From an uncultured Saprospiraceae bacterium (lineage in GTDB: Bacteria; Bacteroidota; Bacteroidia; Chitinophagales; Saprospiraceae): a stretch of 64,000 bases of DNA. Positions within the stretch are counted from its first letter, which is position 1. The number at the start of each line of letters is the position of its first letter. Below, one piece after another: positions 47,693-56,945 of this stretch. Position numbers and translations under genes: made by a program. The notes beneath the pieces were generated by a model. It was not told the origin of the DNA and ran no database searches. It was given only the letters and a program-made list of their open reading frames with translations. The stretch spans positions 16,602 through 80,601 of the forward strand of contig CALFDU010000046.1 in assembly GCA_937950315.1 (NCBI GenBank), in the 5' to 3' direction.

Positions 47693-49927
47693 ATGGCTAG
47701 AAAGGAGATAGACGAAAAAGAAATGGTGGTTGTACAAGCTGCTTTTGATAAGCTCCATGAGCTTATTAAGCCTAGATTGATGGGTGATGACGAGGCCTTA
47801 CTTATCAAGGCGTACGAATTGGCATTAAAAGGACACTGGACACAAAGAAGAAAGTCAGGTGAACCTTATATTCTACATCCTATCGAGGTAGCTAGAATAT
47901 GTTTTCAAGAAATTGGTCTAGGACCAACTGCCGTTATCTCAGCATTGTTGCACGATGTGGTAGAAGACACGAAGTATGAACTCGAAGACATTGAAAAACA
48001 TTTTACGGACAAGATTACCTTGATTGTAAATGGTCTGACAAAATTGGATGGATTGTACAATGTAGAAAGTCCACAAGCCGAAAATTTCAAAAAGGTTATA
48101 TCCACTTTAACTCAAGATGTAAGAGTGGTTTTGATAAAAATGGCGGATCGTATCCACAATCTAAGGACCATTGATGTCATGCCGCGTCACAAGCAATTGA
48201 AAATTGCCGCTGAAACATCATACATCTACGCCCCGCTCGCTCACCGTCTAGGACTCTATGGTATTAAGACAGAATTTCAGGATATTATCATGAAAATCAA
48301 TGAGCCAGAAAAATATGGGGAAATTGCGGAAAAACTTGCCAGTTCTGAAGATGAACGGCAGTCCTATATTTCTGAATTTATTGACCCGCTAAGGAAAAAA
48401 CTGGAAGATCTTGGATTGAAGTATCGAGTTCACGGAAGACCGAAGGCAATTTATTCGATTTATAACAAGATTAAAAAGAAAGGGGTCAGTTTTGAGGAAA
48501 TCTATGACCTATTTGCCGTAAGGATCATACTCGATGTTGATCTAGAAAAAGAAAAGACTTCATGCTGGAATGTCTACTCAGTCATTACCGATTTTTATAA
48601 TCCCATACCAGAAAGATTAAAGGACTGGGTCACTACTCCCAAAGGAAATGGATACGAGTCTCTTCATACTACTGTGATCGGTCCAAATGGTCGTTATGTC
48701 GAAGTACAAATTCGTACAGAAAGAATGGATGATATTGCAGAAAGAGGTTTTGCTGCACACTGGAAGTATAAAGAAATTGAATCCATCAATAATAACAAAA
48801 GCAATAGCAGCGTATACGATCGCTGGCTAGATAGTATCCGAGATATGCTAGATGCAAATCATAGTGATGCACTTGAATTTGTGACTGATTTCAAGACCAA
48901 CTTGTTCAACGAAGAAATCTATGTGTTTACACCAAATGGAGATATGCGTATTCTACCAAAAGGTGCCACGGCATTGGATTTTGCTTTTGACATTCACTCG
49001 GATGTCGGGTACAAAGCAACAGCGATCAAGGTGAACAACAAGTTGGTGCCGATGGGTTTCAAGTTAAGCAATGGTGATCAGCTTCATGTCACCACGCAGA
49101 AAAACCAGAAACCCAATGAGAACTGGTTGAAGATGGTGGTCACTGGGAAGGCGCGGGCCAAGATCAGATCTGCCATGAAGGAGGAACGCAGAAAGGCAGG
49201 AGAGGTTGGCAAGGAATCCCTGATGCGTAAATTGAAAAATTTGAAGGTCGACTTTGAAGAAAATATTGACATGCTGGTAAAGCATTTTGGGTTTGTGAGC
49301 CGACCAGATTTATATTTCGCTGTCGCAAATGAAACTGTCAAAATCAGTGAACTAAAAGCATTTGCAGTTGAAAAAGGGAAGTTGGTATTGATCCCTGAAG
49401 ATGAGGGCGAACCAGCACCACCTACAGAAGAGACCGCACCTAAACGAACCAAAAAACAAAAGGAAGTAAAGGCGAATATCTTCATCAATGGAGAAGCTGC
49501 CGATGATTACAAATACGAATTGGCATTGTGCTGCAAACCAGTACAGGGAGATGATATTTTTGCCTACACAACTTCTAACTCAGGCATGAAAATTCACAGG
49601 ACTGTATGCAAGAATGCCACCCACCTGATGGCAAATTTTGGCTACCGGGTGATGAAGGCAGAGTGGCAAGGAAATACTTCGACAAATTTTGCTGTCGATC
49701 TTTTGATTACGGGTGTCGATTCAGGCGTGGGTGTAATCCAGATGATCACTAATGAAATTTCTAATAATCTTCATATGAATATTCGATCCTTTAGTATGGA
49801 AGGAAAAGAAGGATATTTTGAAGGAAAGATCAGTATGTTTGTCTCCAATAAGAATCAGTTAAACATTGCGGTACGTGCCATTGAAAAACTTCCAGGTGTT
49901 CAATCCGTTATAAGAATAGAGAAATAG
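47693..49927 (+). CDS. RelA/SpoT-family bifunctional (p)ppGpp synthetase/hydrolase
   Basis: A 744-residue stringent-response enzyme. The HD hydrolase domain (about 40-190) is intact, with His62, 'LLHDVVEDT' (His87, Asp88) and 'MADRIHNLRT'. The synthetase domain (about 235-365) contains 'VHGRPKAIYSIYNKIKKKGV' and 'FEEIYDLFAVRI'. A TGS domain ('YVFTPNGDMRILPKGATALD', about 405-465) and a C-terminal ACT domain (about 670-744) complete the long RSH layout. It makes and degrades (p)ppGpp under starvation. The Fur-family gene begins three bases after its stop, so they are probably co-transcribed. Confidence 0.95.
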   Translation: MARKEIDEKEMVVVQAAFDKLHELIKPRLMGDDEALLIKAYELALKGHWTQRRKSGEPYILHPIEVARICFQEIGLGPTAVISALLHDVVEDTKYELEDIEKHFTDKITLIVNGLTKLDGLYNVESPQAENFKKVISTLTQDVRVVLIKMADRIHNLRTIDVMPRHKQLKIAAETSYIYAPLAHRLGLYGIKTEFQDIIMKINEPEKYGEIAEKLASSEDERQSYISEFIDPLRKKLEDLGLKYRVHGRPKAIYSIYNKIKKKGVSFEEIYDLFAVRIILDVDLEKEKTSCWNVYSVITDFYNPIPERLKDWVTTPKGNGYESLHTTVIGPNGRYVEVQIRTERMDDIAERGFAAHWKYKEIESINNNKSNSSVYDRWLDSIRDMLDANHSDALEFVTDFKTNLFNEEIYVFTPNGDMRILPKGATALDFAFDIHSDVGYKATAIKVNNKLVPMGFKLSNGDQLHVTTQKNQKPNENWLKMVVTGKARAKIRSAMKEERRKAGEVGKESLMRKLKNLKVDFEENIDMLVKHFGFVSRPDLYFAVANETVKISELKAFAVEKGKLVLIPEDEGEPAPPTEETAPKRTKKQKEVKANIFINGEAADDYKYELALCCKPVQGDDIFAYTTSNSGMKIHRTVCKNATHLMANFGYRVMKAEWQGNTSTNFAVDLLITGVDSGVGVIQMITNEISNNLHMNIRSFSMEGKEGYFEGKISMFVSNKNQLNIAVRAIEKLPGVQSVIRIEK

Positions 49928-49930
49928 CCT

Positions 49931-50419
49931 ATGTCAAAAGAAGAAGTACTAGCAAATCTTATCATTGAAGTGAAGACCATCTTCACTACCTACCTTGAAA
50001 ACAATAAATTCAGGAAAACACCTGAACGATTTGCTATACTTGAGGAAATCTACAAACAGACAGATCACTTTGATGCGGAGGCTCTTTATATCCACATGAA
50101 GAAGCAAAATTATCGCGTGTCTAGAGCTACTGTTTATAATACCTTGGAAGTACTTGTTAATTGTGATTTGGTCAACAAAATTCAATTTGGAGAAAACCTG
50201 ACCAAGTTTGAAAAGTCATATGGTTACAAACAACACGATCATTTAATCTGTGTAGACTGCGGAAAGGTTTTGGAGTTTTGCGATCCAAGAATTCAGCAGA
50301 TAAAAAGCATGATGGGAGATCTCCTCAAATTCAATGTCACACACCACAATCTAAATTTGTATGGTCAGTGTAAAAATGAATGCGAGTACAAGCAATCTCA
50401 AAAATCTAATCTTTCTTAG
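49931..50419 (+). CDS. Fur-family metal-responsive transcriptional regulator
   Basis: A 162-residue regulator. The winged helix lies in residues 20-95 ('RKTPERFAILEEIYKQTDHFDAE' split across helices, and 'YRVSRATVYNTLEVLV'). The dimer domain has 'KQHDHLICVDCGKVLEF' and a second cysteine pair 'CKNEC' for the structural zinc, with histidines for the sensing site. Fur, Zur, Mur and PerR share these features and cannot be separated here. It follows the RSH gene by three bases, and its last 14 bases overlap the convergent permease-repressor gene, so the two metal proteins are physically linked. Confidence 0.9.
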   Translation: MSKEEVLANLIIEVKTIFTTYLENNKFRKTPERFAILEEIYKQTDHFDAEALYIHMKKQNYRVSRATVYNTLEVLVNCDLVNKIQFGENLTKFEKSYGYKQHDHLICVDCGKVLEFCDPRIQQIKSMMGDLLKFNVTHHNLNLYGQCKNECEYKQSQKSNLS

Positions 50420-51668
50420 GAGGAATTGGTGATCCATGTGGATCCGTTTTTGGGTGCCCCAAATCTCGACTAATTTTATCCATTAAATCACGGGACAGGT
50501 GATGTTCCATTCTTTCTGCATCCGGATGGATTTTGGATGCATCCATTCCCATGGCTTCCACTTGGTACGTTTCCCAAAGTCTGTGTGCTCTGATCAATCT
50601 TGTAGCTTGTACATCACCTTTGCTAGTCAATAACAAAGCTTGCCCTACTGGCATTTGCAATAAGTTATTTCTAATCAACTTGCTGATCAATGCATTTGCT
50701 TTATTGGTTGACAGACCTACGTAGGCTGCAACATCTGTTTTCAATGCGCCTTTGTTTTTGAATAGGTATTTGATAATGTCTTCCATCTCGATTCTGTCAG
50801 ATTCTTTTCTTTCTCTGAGATACTTGAAGATGACTCCATGCTCAGGAGAAAATAAAACAGCCAATAAATATATCAGCGCAGATACAACCGCCATCGTCGG
50901 ACCCGGAGGAAAATCAAAAACAATCGAAGCCACCAATCCTAAAATTGCTGAAAGCAAACCAAGGAAAGCTGAAATCACAATAACGTTTTTCATCTTATTG
51001 CTGATCAACAAAGCCGTTGAAGAAGGTGTTACCAACATGGCAACAACAAGAATAACGCCCACCGCTTGTAGAGATGCCACAACAACAAAAGATAACATCA
51101 ACAATAAAAAGTAATGTAAAAACTTGGTAGGAATTCCCATTGTCTGAGCAATGGTCTCTTGAAAAGTTGATACAAACAAATGTCTATAAAACAAGGTGAC
51201 ACTGATGATGGTAAACAACATGACTCCAAAGGTCAAGTAGATATCTTCATTGGATATTCCCAAAACATTTCCAAAAAGAAAGTCTTTCAGATCGATGTGC
51301 ACTCCTTCCGAATGTTGTAACCATGAAATGCCTATCACTCCTACAGAGAATAAAGTCGTGTACACAATACCTATCGCTGCATCATTTTTGGTCGTCATGT
51401 TTTGTTGTATCCAAGAAATAGAGAGGGCTGCCACCAAACCGGCAATACTTGAACCGATGAAAAATCCGATAGAGCTGTATGATTGTACAATGACGAAGGC
51501 AAAGAAAATTCCTGGCAATACAGAATGAGATAGGGCATCTCCAATCAAGGACATGTTTCTCAATACCAAAAAGGTCCCGAGAATCCCACACATCAGACCT
51601 ACCATCGATGAGGTGATGAGTGCTCGTTGGAATAAATCCGTGCTTAATAATTCAATGACTTCTTGCAT
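50406..51668 (-). CDS. ABC-3 metal permease fused to an MntR/DtxR-like repressor
   Basis: A 420-residue fusion from the ATG at 51668 (a TTG at 51680 is an alternative). Residues about 1-275 form an eight-helix ABC-3 permease of the Mn/Zn/Fe type ('LRNMSLIGDALSHSVLPGI', 'AVGVILVVAMLVTPSSTA'). From about 290 a DtxR-type winged helix and dimer domain follow: 'MEDIIKYLFKNKGALKTDVA', 'LTSKGDVQATRLIRAHRLWE' and 'HPDAERMEHHLSRDLMDKI'. Likely metal ligands are His362, Glu366, His381, Glu385, Glu388 and His389; Glu385 is at the position that is Glu99 in manganese-specific MntR and Cys102 in DtxR. The MntR Glu11 position appears to be Lys. No ATPase or binding-protein gene is next to it. It resembles YtgCR of Chlamydia. 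Confidence 0.9.
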   Translation of the reverse strand: MQEVIELLSTDLFQRALITSSMVGLMCGILGTFLVLRNMSLIGDALSHSVLPGIFFAFVIVQSYSSIGFFIGSSIAGLVAALSISWIQQNMTTKNDAAIGIVYTTLFSVGVIGISWLQHSEGVHIDLKDFLFGNVLGISNEDIYLTFGVMLFTIISVTLFYRHLFVSTFQETIAQTMGIPTKFLHYFLLLMLSFVVVASLQAVGVILVVAMLVTPSSTALLISNKMKNVIVISAFLGLLSAILGLVASIVFDFPPGPTMAVVSALIYLLAVLFSPEHGVIFKYLRERKESDRIEMEDIIKYLFKNKGALKTDVAAYVGLSTNKANALISKLIRNNLLQMPVGQALLLTSKGDVQATRLIRAHRLWETYQVEAMGMDASKIHPDAERMEHHLSRDLMDKISRDLGHPKTDPHGSPIPPKKD

Positions 51669-51677
51669 AATATAGGT

Positions 51678-51710
51678 CAAAGATACTAATTTTTAGATTT
51701 GTCTAAAAAT
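51678..51710 (-). promoter_or_regulatory. Promoter with overlapping palindromic operator of the permease-repressor gene
   Basis: On the reverse strand a perfect TATCTTTG -7 box lies at 51678-51685, putting the start point about three bases before the ATG (nearly leaderless). Directly upstream, covering the -12 to -33 zone, is a perfect palindrome: ATTTTTAGA (51689-51697), four bases, TCTAAAAAT (51702-51710). The core TTTAGA-N4-TCTAAA resembles DtxR/MntR-type operators (TTTAGG-N4-CCTAAA style). Binding by the encoded repressor domain is inferred. Confidence 0.72.
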
Positions 51711-52089
51711 ATTTTAGGGAAATGCTTGATTTTGGTGTTTTAATGAGTGCAATAATGCTAAGCTTCGACTTATGATTTTTCATGTTTGTGCTTTATGCAG
51801 TGAGAAAGAGGTAGGCAGACCGTCCCACACCTACCATCAATACATTTAAGGAAAGGAACTTTAATAACTTAAGTCATTGACAATCAGTATCTTAATAGAA
51901 TATTCTTCAATCTTATTATAGGAAAAACCAAATATATTGATGTCCATAAAAATCCAATAATTGTTACATTCGAAAAAACATGAACACCATTGCCCTGTAG
52001 GCAAACAAAGTGAACATAAAATCCAGAAGATTCATATGAATTTTAAAATTTTAGCCCACAATTGATTACTTTTAGTAAGACCCTATCTC
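51711..52089. other. 379-base spacer ahead of the CHAT gene
   Basis: No gene is visible. A small hairpin, TTGCC/GGCAA with a five-base loop, lies near 51993-52007. A weak -7 match (TACTTTTA) is found about 20 bases before the CHAT ATG, without a good -33 box, so the CHAT operon may use an alternative sigma factor. Confidence 0.45.
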
Positions 52090-54720
52090 ATGAAAAACTT
52101 ACTTCCATTCCTAGTAATCCTTGGTCTTGGGCTTACAAGCCAGACTTTACGATCTCAATCTACTATTAACATAGACTCGATTCAATCGGTCCTTGACTTG
52201 AATCTAGCGGAAGATTCTATTGAGATTTTCTTAAAAAATGTACACGCATTAGAACTAGAAATTATAAAAGATGAATCACAAAATTATGAAGACCATATAG
52301 ATTTATTAGACTCACTTTATGAGATTCCACTCAACAAGCAAGTCGACAGTTTCCTTTACAGGACTTACTTATGTAGACATGCCGTAAAGATTAAGAATAT
52401 CACCAACGATTATGTGCATGCATTGGATTACTATCTTCTAGCTTACGCTTACGCAAAAGATAAAACAGTGCTTGATAATTATGGCTGGTACAATGAGAAA
52501 CATATTGCCGACAATTATGCACAATTGAATCAATATGATAGAGCCATATTATTTTATAAAAAATGTATTCCATTCTTAGAGCAGAATTCTAATTTCAAAA
52601 ATTTATCTAGGCTATATGCCGATCTAGGTAAAGCCTATCGATGGCAGAAGGACGAACTCAACATGTATAAATTCTATGATTTAGCTATTGTATATGGTGA
52701 GAAAAGTAAAAGTTACTTAGGGCTACAAGCTGTCCATTTGAATTATGCCAAATTTCACAGAGAACAATCTATCGATTCATTCAATGACCAATCATTTTTC
52801 AAACACTTAAACAGCTCTAAAATCTATTTAGAGAAAATGAAAAATCAACCCACTTATTTGGGTATGAAAAAAGAGATCTTTATGGAAGAATTTGAATATC
52901 TACATAAGATCGGAAATCTAAATACGGCAGAAGAAAAACTAAAAGAATGCTTGGCTATATCTGAACAAGTTTATACAACCAAAAGATCTAGAGAAAGAGC
53001 CAAAACAAAAATAAAGGTCGTCAATTACTATCTCGATCAAAATCAATTAGAAACCGCCAACAAATATTTAAAAAGTGCCTTCAATGATCTACTCCCTGAT
53101 TACACTTTCAAAGAAATACCAAATAAGAATATCCTCGTCAAAGAAAACACCTTTGCAGACTTATTAAGTTATAAATCTGATTATTACAGACTCAAATATA
53201 ATAATAGCAAAAACTCAAGTTATTTAGACTCTGCCCTACACTCTATAGATTTGGCATTAGCTTCCAAAATATCACTAGATAATCATCTTGTTACAAAAAC
53301 CACAAAACTGGCATCCATTGAAATCAACAAAAAACTAATTGACAAATCTTTAAATATTTGCTATCTCAAATATCAGGTATCTGATAACACCCGTTTGCAA
53401 GAAAAAATCAGAAATTATTTTAACCAATCAAAATCGGTAATACTAAAACAAGAATCCAACAATTCCCAACTCAATAAAGAAATGATTGAAATGGATCAGA
53501 TCACTTTAGATTCTATCAATGAAAATCTAATTCAACTTTATGGGTCAAATAACTCGAATATTAATGAAGTTGAGATTTTTGAGAACATCCAACAAAGGGA
53601 AGAAATTTACAATAAGTACAATAGTGAAAAATATCACTACAAGTCCTTAGACCAGAGCTACATTGAATATGTTGCAACAGACGACAACTATTTTGCATAC
53701 ACAAATATCCAAAATGATTACTTTATTAAAATCGGAAAGAGAACTACCATTGATTCAATGATTCTTAATGTCATTGAGAAAATAGAATCAAAATCAGATT
53801 TATTGTCATCCAAAGATCTAATTGAATTATCCCAAAGACTAATTCCCTTTCCTTTAGAGCAAAACACTGAACTCATCATCATTCCAGATGGAACTCTAAG
53901 TTATCTCCCTTTTGATATTCTAGTGAAAAATGGTAAATATCTCATTCACAATCATCAAATTTCCATTGAACCACATCATAAAAAATTGATACACCAAAAC
54001 GATTGGACAAAAAATAATTCGGTGTATTGTTTGGCACCTAGTTACGAATATGATTTTAAAGAAAAGTCAAAAGAACAAGTCGCCTCACGATCAGCCGTCA
54101 CCCCACTTCCTTTTGTGGAATTAGAAATCATATCCTTAGAAAAGACCTTTGGCTCTCAACTTAAAATTGCAAGAGAGTTTAATCTGAACGAATTGATTGA
54201 AAACTCCACCTCTTCTAATATTTTTCATTATTCTGGGCATGCGAGAGCGACCAAAGACTCATGCTATTTAATTCTAGACAATAAAAAAGCACAATTTGAC
54301 TACAACCAAATAAGTAGCTTGAAGAACAATTTTGAACTGGTCGTTTTAAGCGCTTGTGAAACTGGTCTTGGTCAATTTGATTACGGAGAAGGCCTTCGCA
54401 GTCTATCTTCCGCATTTCTTAATGCTGGATCAAAATCTATTCTCTACTCATTATGGAAAGTCAACGATCAAAGTACAGGCCATTTAATTTCTGGCTTTTA
54501 CGACAAGCTAAATGAAGGATATAATAATTCGGCTGCACTGCATAAAGCCAAATTGCATTTCATAGAAAATGCTTCTCCCGACTTTCGCCATCCCTATTAC
54601 TGGGCAGGCTTCACACTTGTTGGAAATGAAGAGATAATGAAAAGCATGAAGTTATCAACAAAACTCTTAATTGGAAGCGCATTAATTTTTCTATTACTAA
54701 TCTTAAAAAAATCAAAATGA
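52090..54720 (+). CDS. Exported TPR-CHAT protease with C-terminal membrane anchor
   Basis: An 876-residue protein. Signal peptide about 1-23; helical TPR-like repeats about 60-480 ('NQYDRAILFYKKCIPFLE'); CHAT caspase-like domain about 535-845 with catalytic His717 ('FHYSGHA') and Cys756 ('LSACETG'), 39 residues apart, and 'SSAFLNAGSKSILYSLWKVND'; then one membrane helix at about 855-871 ('LLIGSALIFLLLIL') and a short KKSK tail. Catalytic residues are intact. Topology predicts a periplasmic protease tethered by its C-terminus with a basic cytoplasmic end. CHAT peptidases cut specific partner proteins; the substrate here is unknown. The stop overlaps the next ATG (ATGA). Confidence 0.92.
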   Translation: MKNLLPFLVILGLGLTSQTLRSQSTINIDSIQSVLDLNLAEDSIEIFLKNVHALELEIIKDESQNYEDHIDLLDSLYEIPLNKQVDSFLYRTYLCRHAVKIKNITNDYVHALDYYLLAYAYAKDKTVLDNYGWYNEKHIADNYAQLNQYDRAILFYKKCIPFLEQNSNFKNLSRLYADLGKAYRWQKDELNMYKFYDLAIVYGEKSKSYLGLQAVHLNYAKFHREQSIDSFNDQSFFKHLNSSKIYLEKMKNQPTYLGMKKEIFMEEFEYLHKIGNLNTAEEKLKECLAISEQVYTTKRSRERAKTKIKVVNYYLDQNQLETANKYLKSAFNDLLPDYTFKEIPNKNILVKENTFADLLSYKSDYYRLKYNNSKNSSYLDSALHSIDLALASKISLDNHLVTKTTKLASIEINKKLIDKSLNICYLKYQVSDNTRLQEKIRNYFNQSKSVILKQESNNSQLNKEMIEMDQITLDSINENLIQLYGSNNSNINEVEIFENIQQREEIYNKYNSEKYHYKSLDQSYIEYVATDDNYFAYTNIQNDYFIKIGKRTTIDSMILNVIEKIESKSDLLSSKDLIELSQRLIPFPLEQNTELIIIPDGTLSYLPFDILVKNGKYLIHNHQISIEPHHKKLIHQNDWTKNNSVYCLAPSYEYDFKEKSKEQVASRSAVTPLPFVELEIISLEKTFGSQLKIAREFNLNELIENSTSSNIFHYSGHARATKDSCYLILDNKKAQFDYNQISSLKNNFELVVLSACETGLGQFDYGEGLRSLSSAFLNAGSKSILYSLWKVNDQSTGHLISGFYDKLNEGYNNSAALHKAKLHFIENASPDFRHPYYWAGFTLVGNEEIMKSMKLSTKLLIGSALIFLLLILKKSK

Positions 54721-56228
54721 AACTTCTTACAACACTATTCATTCTATTCTGTGTAAAAGGAATGTATTCACAACCAGATCATCAATGGCTTATTTATGAT
54801 GAATTAGGTAAAGATGGCATGATCGGCACTCATCAGAATACTTACTCAAATTCACTAGGTGATATAATTAAATTCAACTCAGTAAGAAGGCCACCTCCAG
54901 AGAGTCAAATAAATGGCGACACCAGGATATATGCAAATCAATTTTTCTTTATTAGTAACGATGGCTCATTTACCCTAAGTCAATACGATAATTCCAATCA
55001 TAACAATAAATTTAATAACACATCCTCAAAAATAAAATATGCATATCTCACAAATATTTACCAACAAGATGATCCACCAAATAGAGTTACTGTTACCAAT
55101 GCTTCAAACGGAGTAGCCCCAGCATTGGATCCAAGTAATAATATATATCCAACAGGTAACTTAGCGACAAATCATGACATTTTACACAACAAGGACATAA
55201 CATTGATAGTTAAAGATCTCCCCTCAAATTCTGGAATCTATACATTATGTTACAGTGGTATATATCAAGAAGAAATATCATTCAATGAATCAAACTTAGG
55301 AAGCACTAATGCTTTGCATATGCAAGGAACATTTATAACCAACTCACCCGATCCTATAAATTTTCTTGACGACCCAAATTCACAACTTGATAATTGCTTA
55401 CAATTTGAATACACAACTGGTAATGTTTTTCTCAATTTTAATATTGAATTAAGAAGACCAATTATCGTTGATACAGACATTATTTTTAAATTATATCAAG
55501 GAAATATTCCTAAACCTGGAACAATGGTTGGGGATTCATTAAATGTATTAGTTAATAGCAAATTTCATGATCCAAATTTCATTGAACTCATGTGTATCTG
55601 GCAAGAAGAAACCAACAATAAAGTTGTCAATAAAGCACGCTATAAAATTTCTTGCTATAATGAAGACGAATATGGCGATGTTGATTTTGTCTCTTTTATT
55701 TTAGGCTTACCAAAGGTTGCCAACCATGAAAATCCAAATGTAGATCTTTTAAACTGGAATATTGGCGGTAAAAAAGGTTGTGGGCAAAAAGGATCTAATT
55801 TGAGTTTATCAAATAACTTACCTACATTAAATATAACTAATGGTTTACTTGAAATTAGATTCCCACAGAATTATGGCTTAGGTGTATATAATAATAAACC
55901 CAAGGAATCATATACAGCAGTTTTTGAAATGATCGTTGAATTGGATCCAAATTTAACTCTTAACGAATTACATTTTGCAAACTTATATTTTTATAATCCT
56001 AGAACAAAATTTGAGAATACTACTTACCCAATCAAAGAATTCATTTCGCATGATACTTGTTTAACAAATGCTGATATTACCTTGCCAGATTCTGGGTTTG
56101 AGGGTTGTATATGGGTAAATAAAGTAGATGGACCTTGTGGTAAAATCTGTGGGCCAGTTAAACCACCAAGCTCAACGCCTGTTCCCGGCCCAGTAAAGAA
56201 AGATCAAATTAAAAAGAAAAATCGATAA
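54717..56228 (+). CDS. Secreted protein of unknown function coupled to the CHAT protease
   Basis: A 503-residue protein with a signal peptide of about 19 residues ('TTLFILFCVKGMYSQ') and no other membrane helix. The body is rich in Asn, beta-strand-like and free of any domain I recognise. The C-terminal tail has four clustered cysteines ('EGCIWVNKVDGPCGKICGP'), then a Pro-rich basic stretch ('VKPPSSTPVPGPVKKDQIKK'). It lacks a T9SS sorting domain. Four-base ATGA overlap with the CHAT gene makes translational coupling very likely, so it is a candidate substrate or partner of the protease; that is inference. It ends three bases before the stop of the convergent anti-sigma gene. Confidence 0.75.
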   Translation: MKLLTTLFILFCVKGMYSQPDHQWLIYDELGKDGMIGTHQNTYSNSLGDIIKFNSVRRPPPESQINGDTRIYANQFFFISNDGSFTLSQYDNSNHNNKFNNTSSKIKYAYLTNIYQQDDPPNRVTVTNASNGVAPALDPSNNIYPTGNLATNHDILHNKDITLIVKDLPSNSGIYTLCYSGIYQEEISFNESNLGSTNALHMQGTFITNSPDPINFLDDPNSQLDNCLQFEYTTGNVFLNFNIELRRPIIVDTDIIFKLYQGNIPKPGTMVGDSLNVLVNSKFHDPNFIELMCIWQEETNNKVVNKARYKISCYNEDEYGDVDFVSFILGLPKVANHENPNVDLLNWNIGGKKGCGQKGSNLSLSNNLPTLNITNGLLEIRFPQNYGLGVYNNKPKESYTAVFEMIVELDPNLTLNELHFANLYFYNPRTKFENTTYPIKEFISHDTCLTNADITLPDSGFEGCIWVNKVDGPCGKICGPVKPPSSTPVPGPVKKDQIKKKNR

Positions 56229-56231
56229 TTA

Positions 56232-56945
56232 CTAAAACAACTTACTTAGCTTATTTCTATAAAACTTATCCATATCCAAAGGGAGTGATTCTAACGCTTG
56301 ATTAAAATCACTCTCTTTTTCTAATTGATAAAGTAATACTATCCTCAAATAATTAACCCTATCTCTCTGAACCTTATCCTTTGCCACAACCTCAGAGAAA
56401 GATGCCAATGCCTCTTTATACTTTTTATTCTTCAAATACACCTCACCCAACCAATAACTCTTTTCACTATCATTTAAATCCAGTGCACGTATTGCATTCA
56501 TTGACTTTTCCACATTGCCATTTACCCCATCTGCCAAAGCACTGCTAAGATTCATATTGTCCCCTTTCTTAATCTCCCAATTGGGCTCAACATACAATTC
56601 AGCAAAAGAAACTTTTTCTTGTTTAAAAAAATCAGAGAAAAAATAACTCACAATAAAACCAAAAAGTAAAAGTGTAGCAGCAATAAGCCCAAGTCTCTTA
56701 ATTCTCGTTATTGACTTCTTTTTCTTCGCTTCCTTTCTATGTTTTTCCCCAATACGCTTGATCGCTTCTAATGACTCTGAATGCCTCACTTTCTCAGCAA
56801 GATGCCCTTCCATCATCTGAAACAATTCAAACTCAGATTTGAATACAGTATCTGACGCCAATCGATCCAAAAAGGCCTTACCTTCTTGATCAGTCAATGC
56901 ACCTTCAACATACTTTTGAAACAATATGATGTTATCTTCTTTCAT
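56232..56945 (-). CDS. Anti-sigma-like membrane protein with TPR-like periplasmic domain
   Basis: A 237-residue single-pass protein. The cytoplasmic N-terminus ('LFQKYVEGALTDQEGKAFLD', 'VFKSEFELFQMMEGHL') resembles zinc-less Bacteroidota anti-sigma domains. A basic stretch precedes the membrane helix at about 85-104 ('LGLIAATLLLFGFIVSYFF'). The C-terminal 130 residues have TPR-like helices ('YWLGEVYLKNKKYKEALASF'). It probably holds the adjacent ECF sigma factor at the inner membrane and releases it on a periplasmic cue. It overlaps the sigma gene by four bases. Confidence 0.82.
   Translation of the reverse strand: MKEDNIILFQKYVEGALTDQEGKAFLDRLASDTVFKSEFELFQMMEGHLAEKVRHSESLEAIKRIGEKHRKEAKKKKSITRIKRLGLIAATLLLFGFIVSYFFSDFFKQEKVSFAELYVEPNWEIKKGDNMNLSSALADGVNGNVEKSMNAIRALDLNDSEKSYWLGEVYLKNKKYKEALASFSEVVAKDKVQRDRVNYLRIVLLYQLEKESDFNQALESLPLDMDKFYRNKLSKLF

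Noticed and set aside
54717..56228. Bacterial gasdermin-like substrate for the CHAT protease
   Set aside because: The protein is secreted by a signal peptide, is much longer than gasdermins, and lacks their hydrophobic N-terminal pattern; known gasdermins are cytoplasmic.
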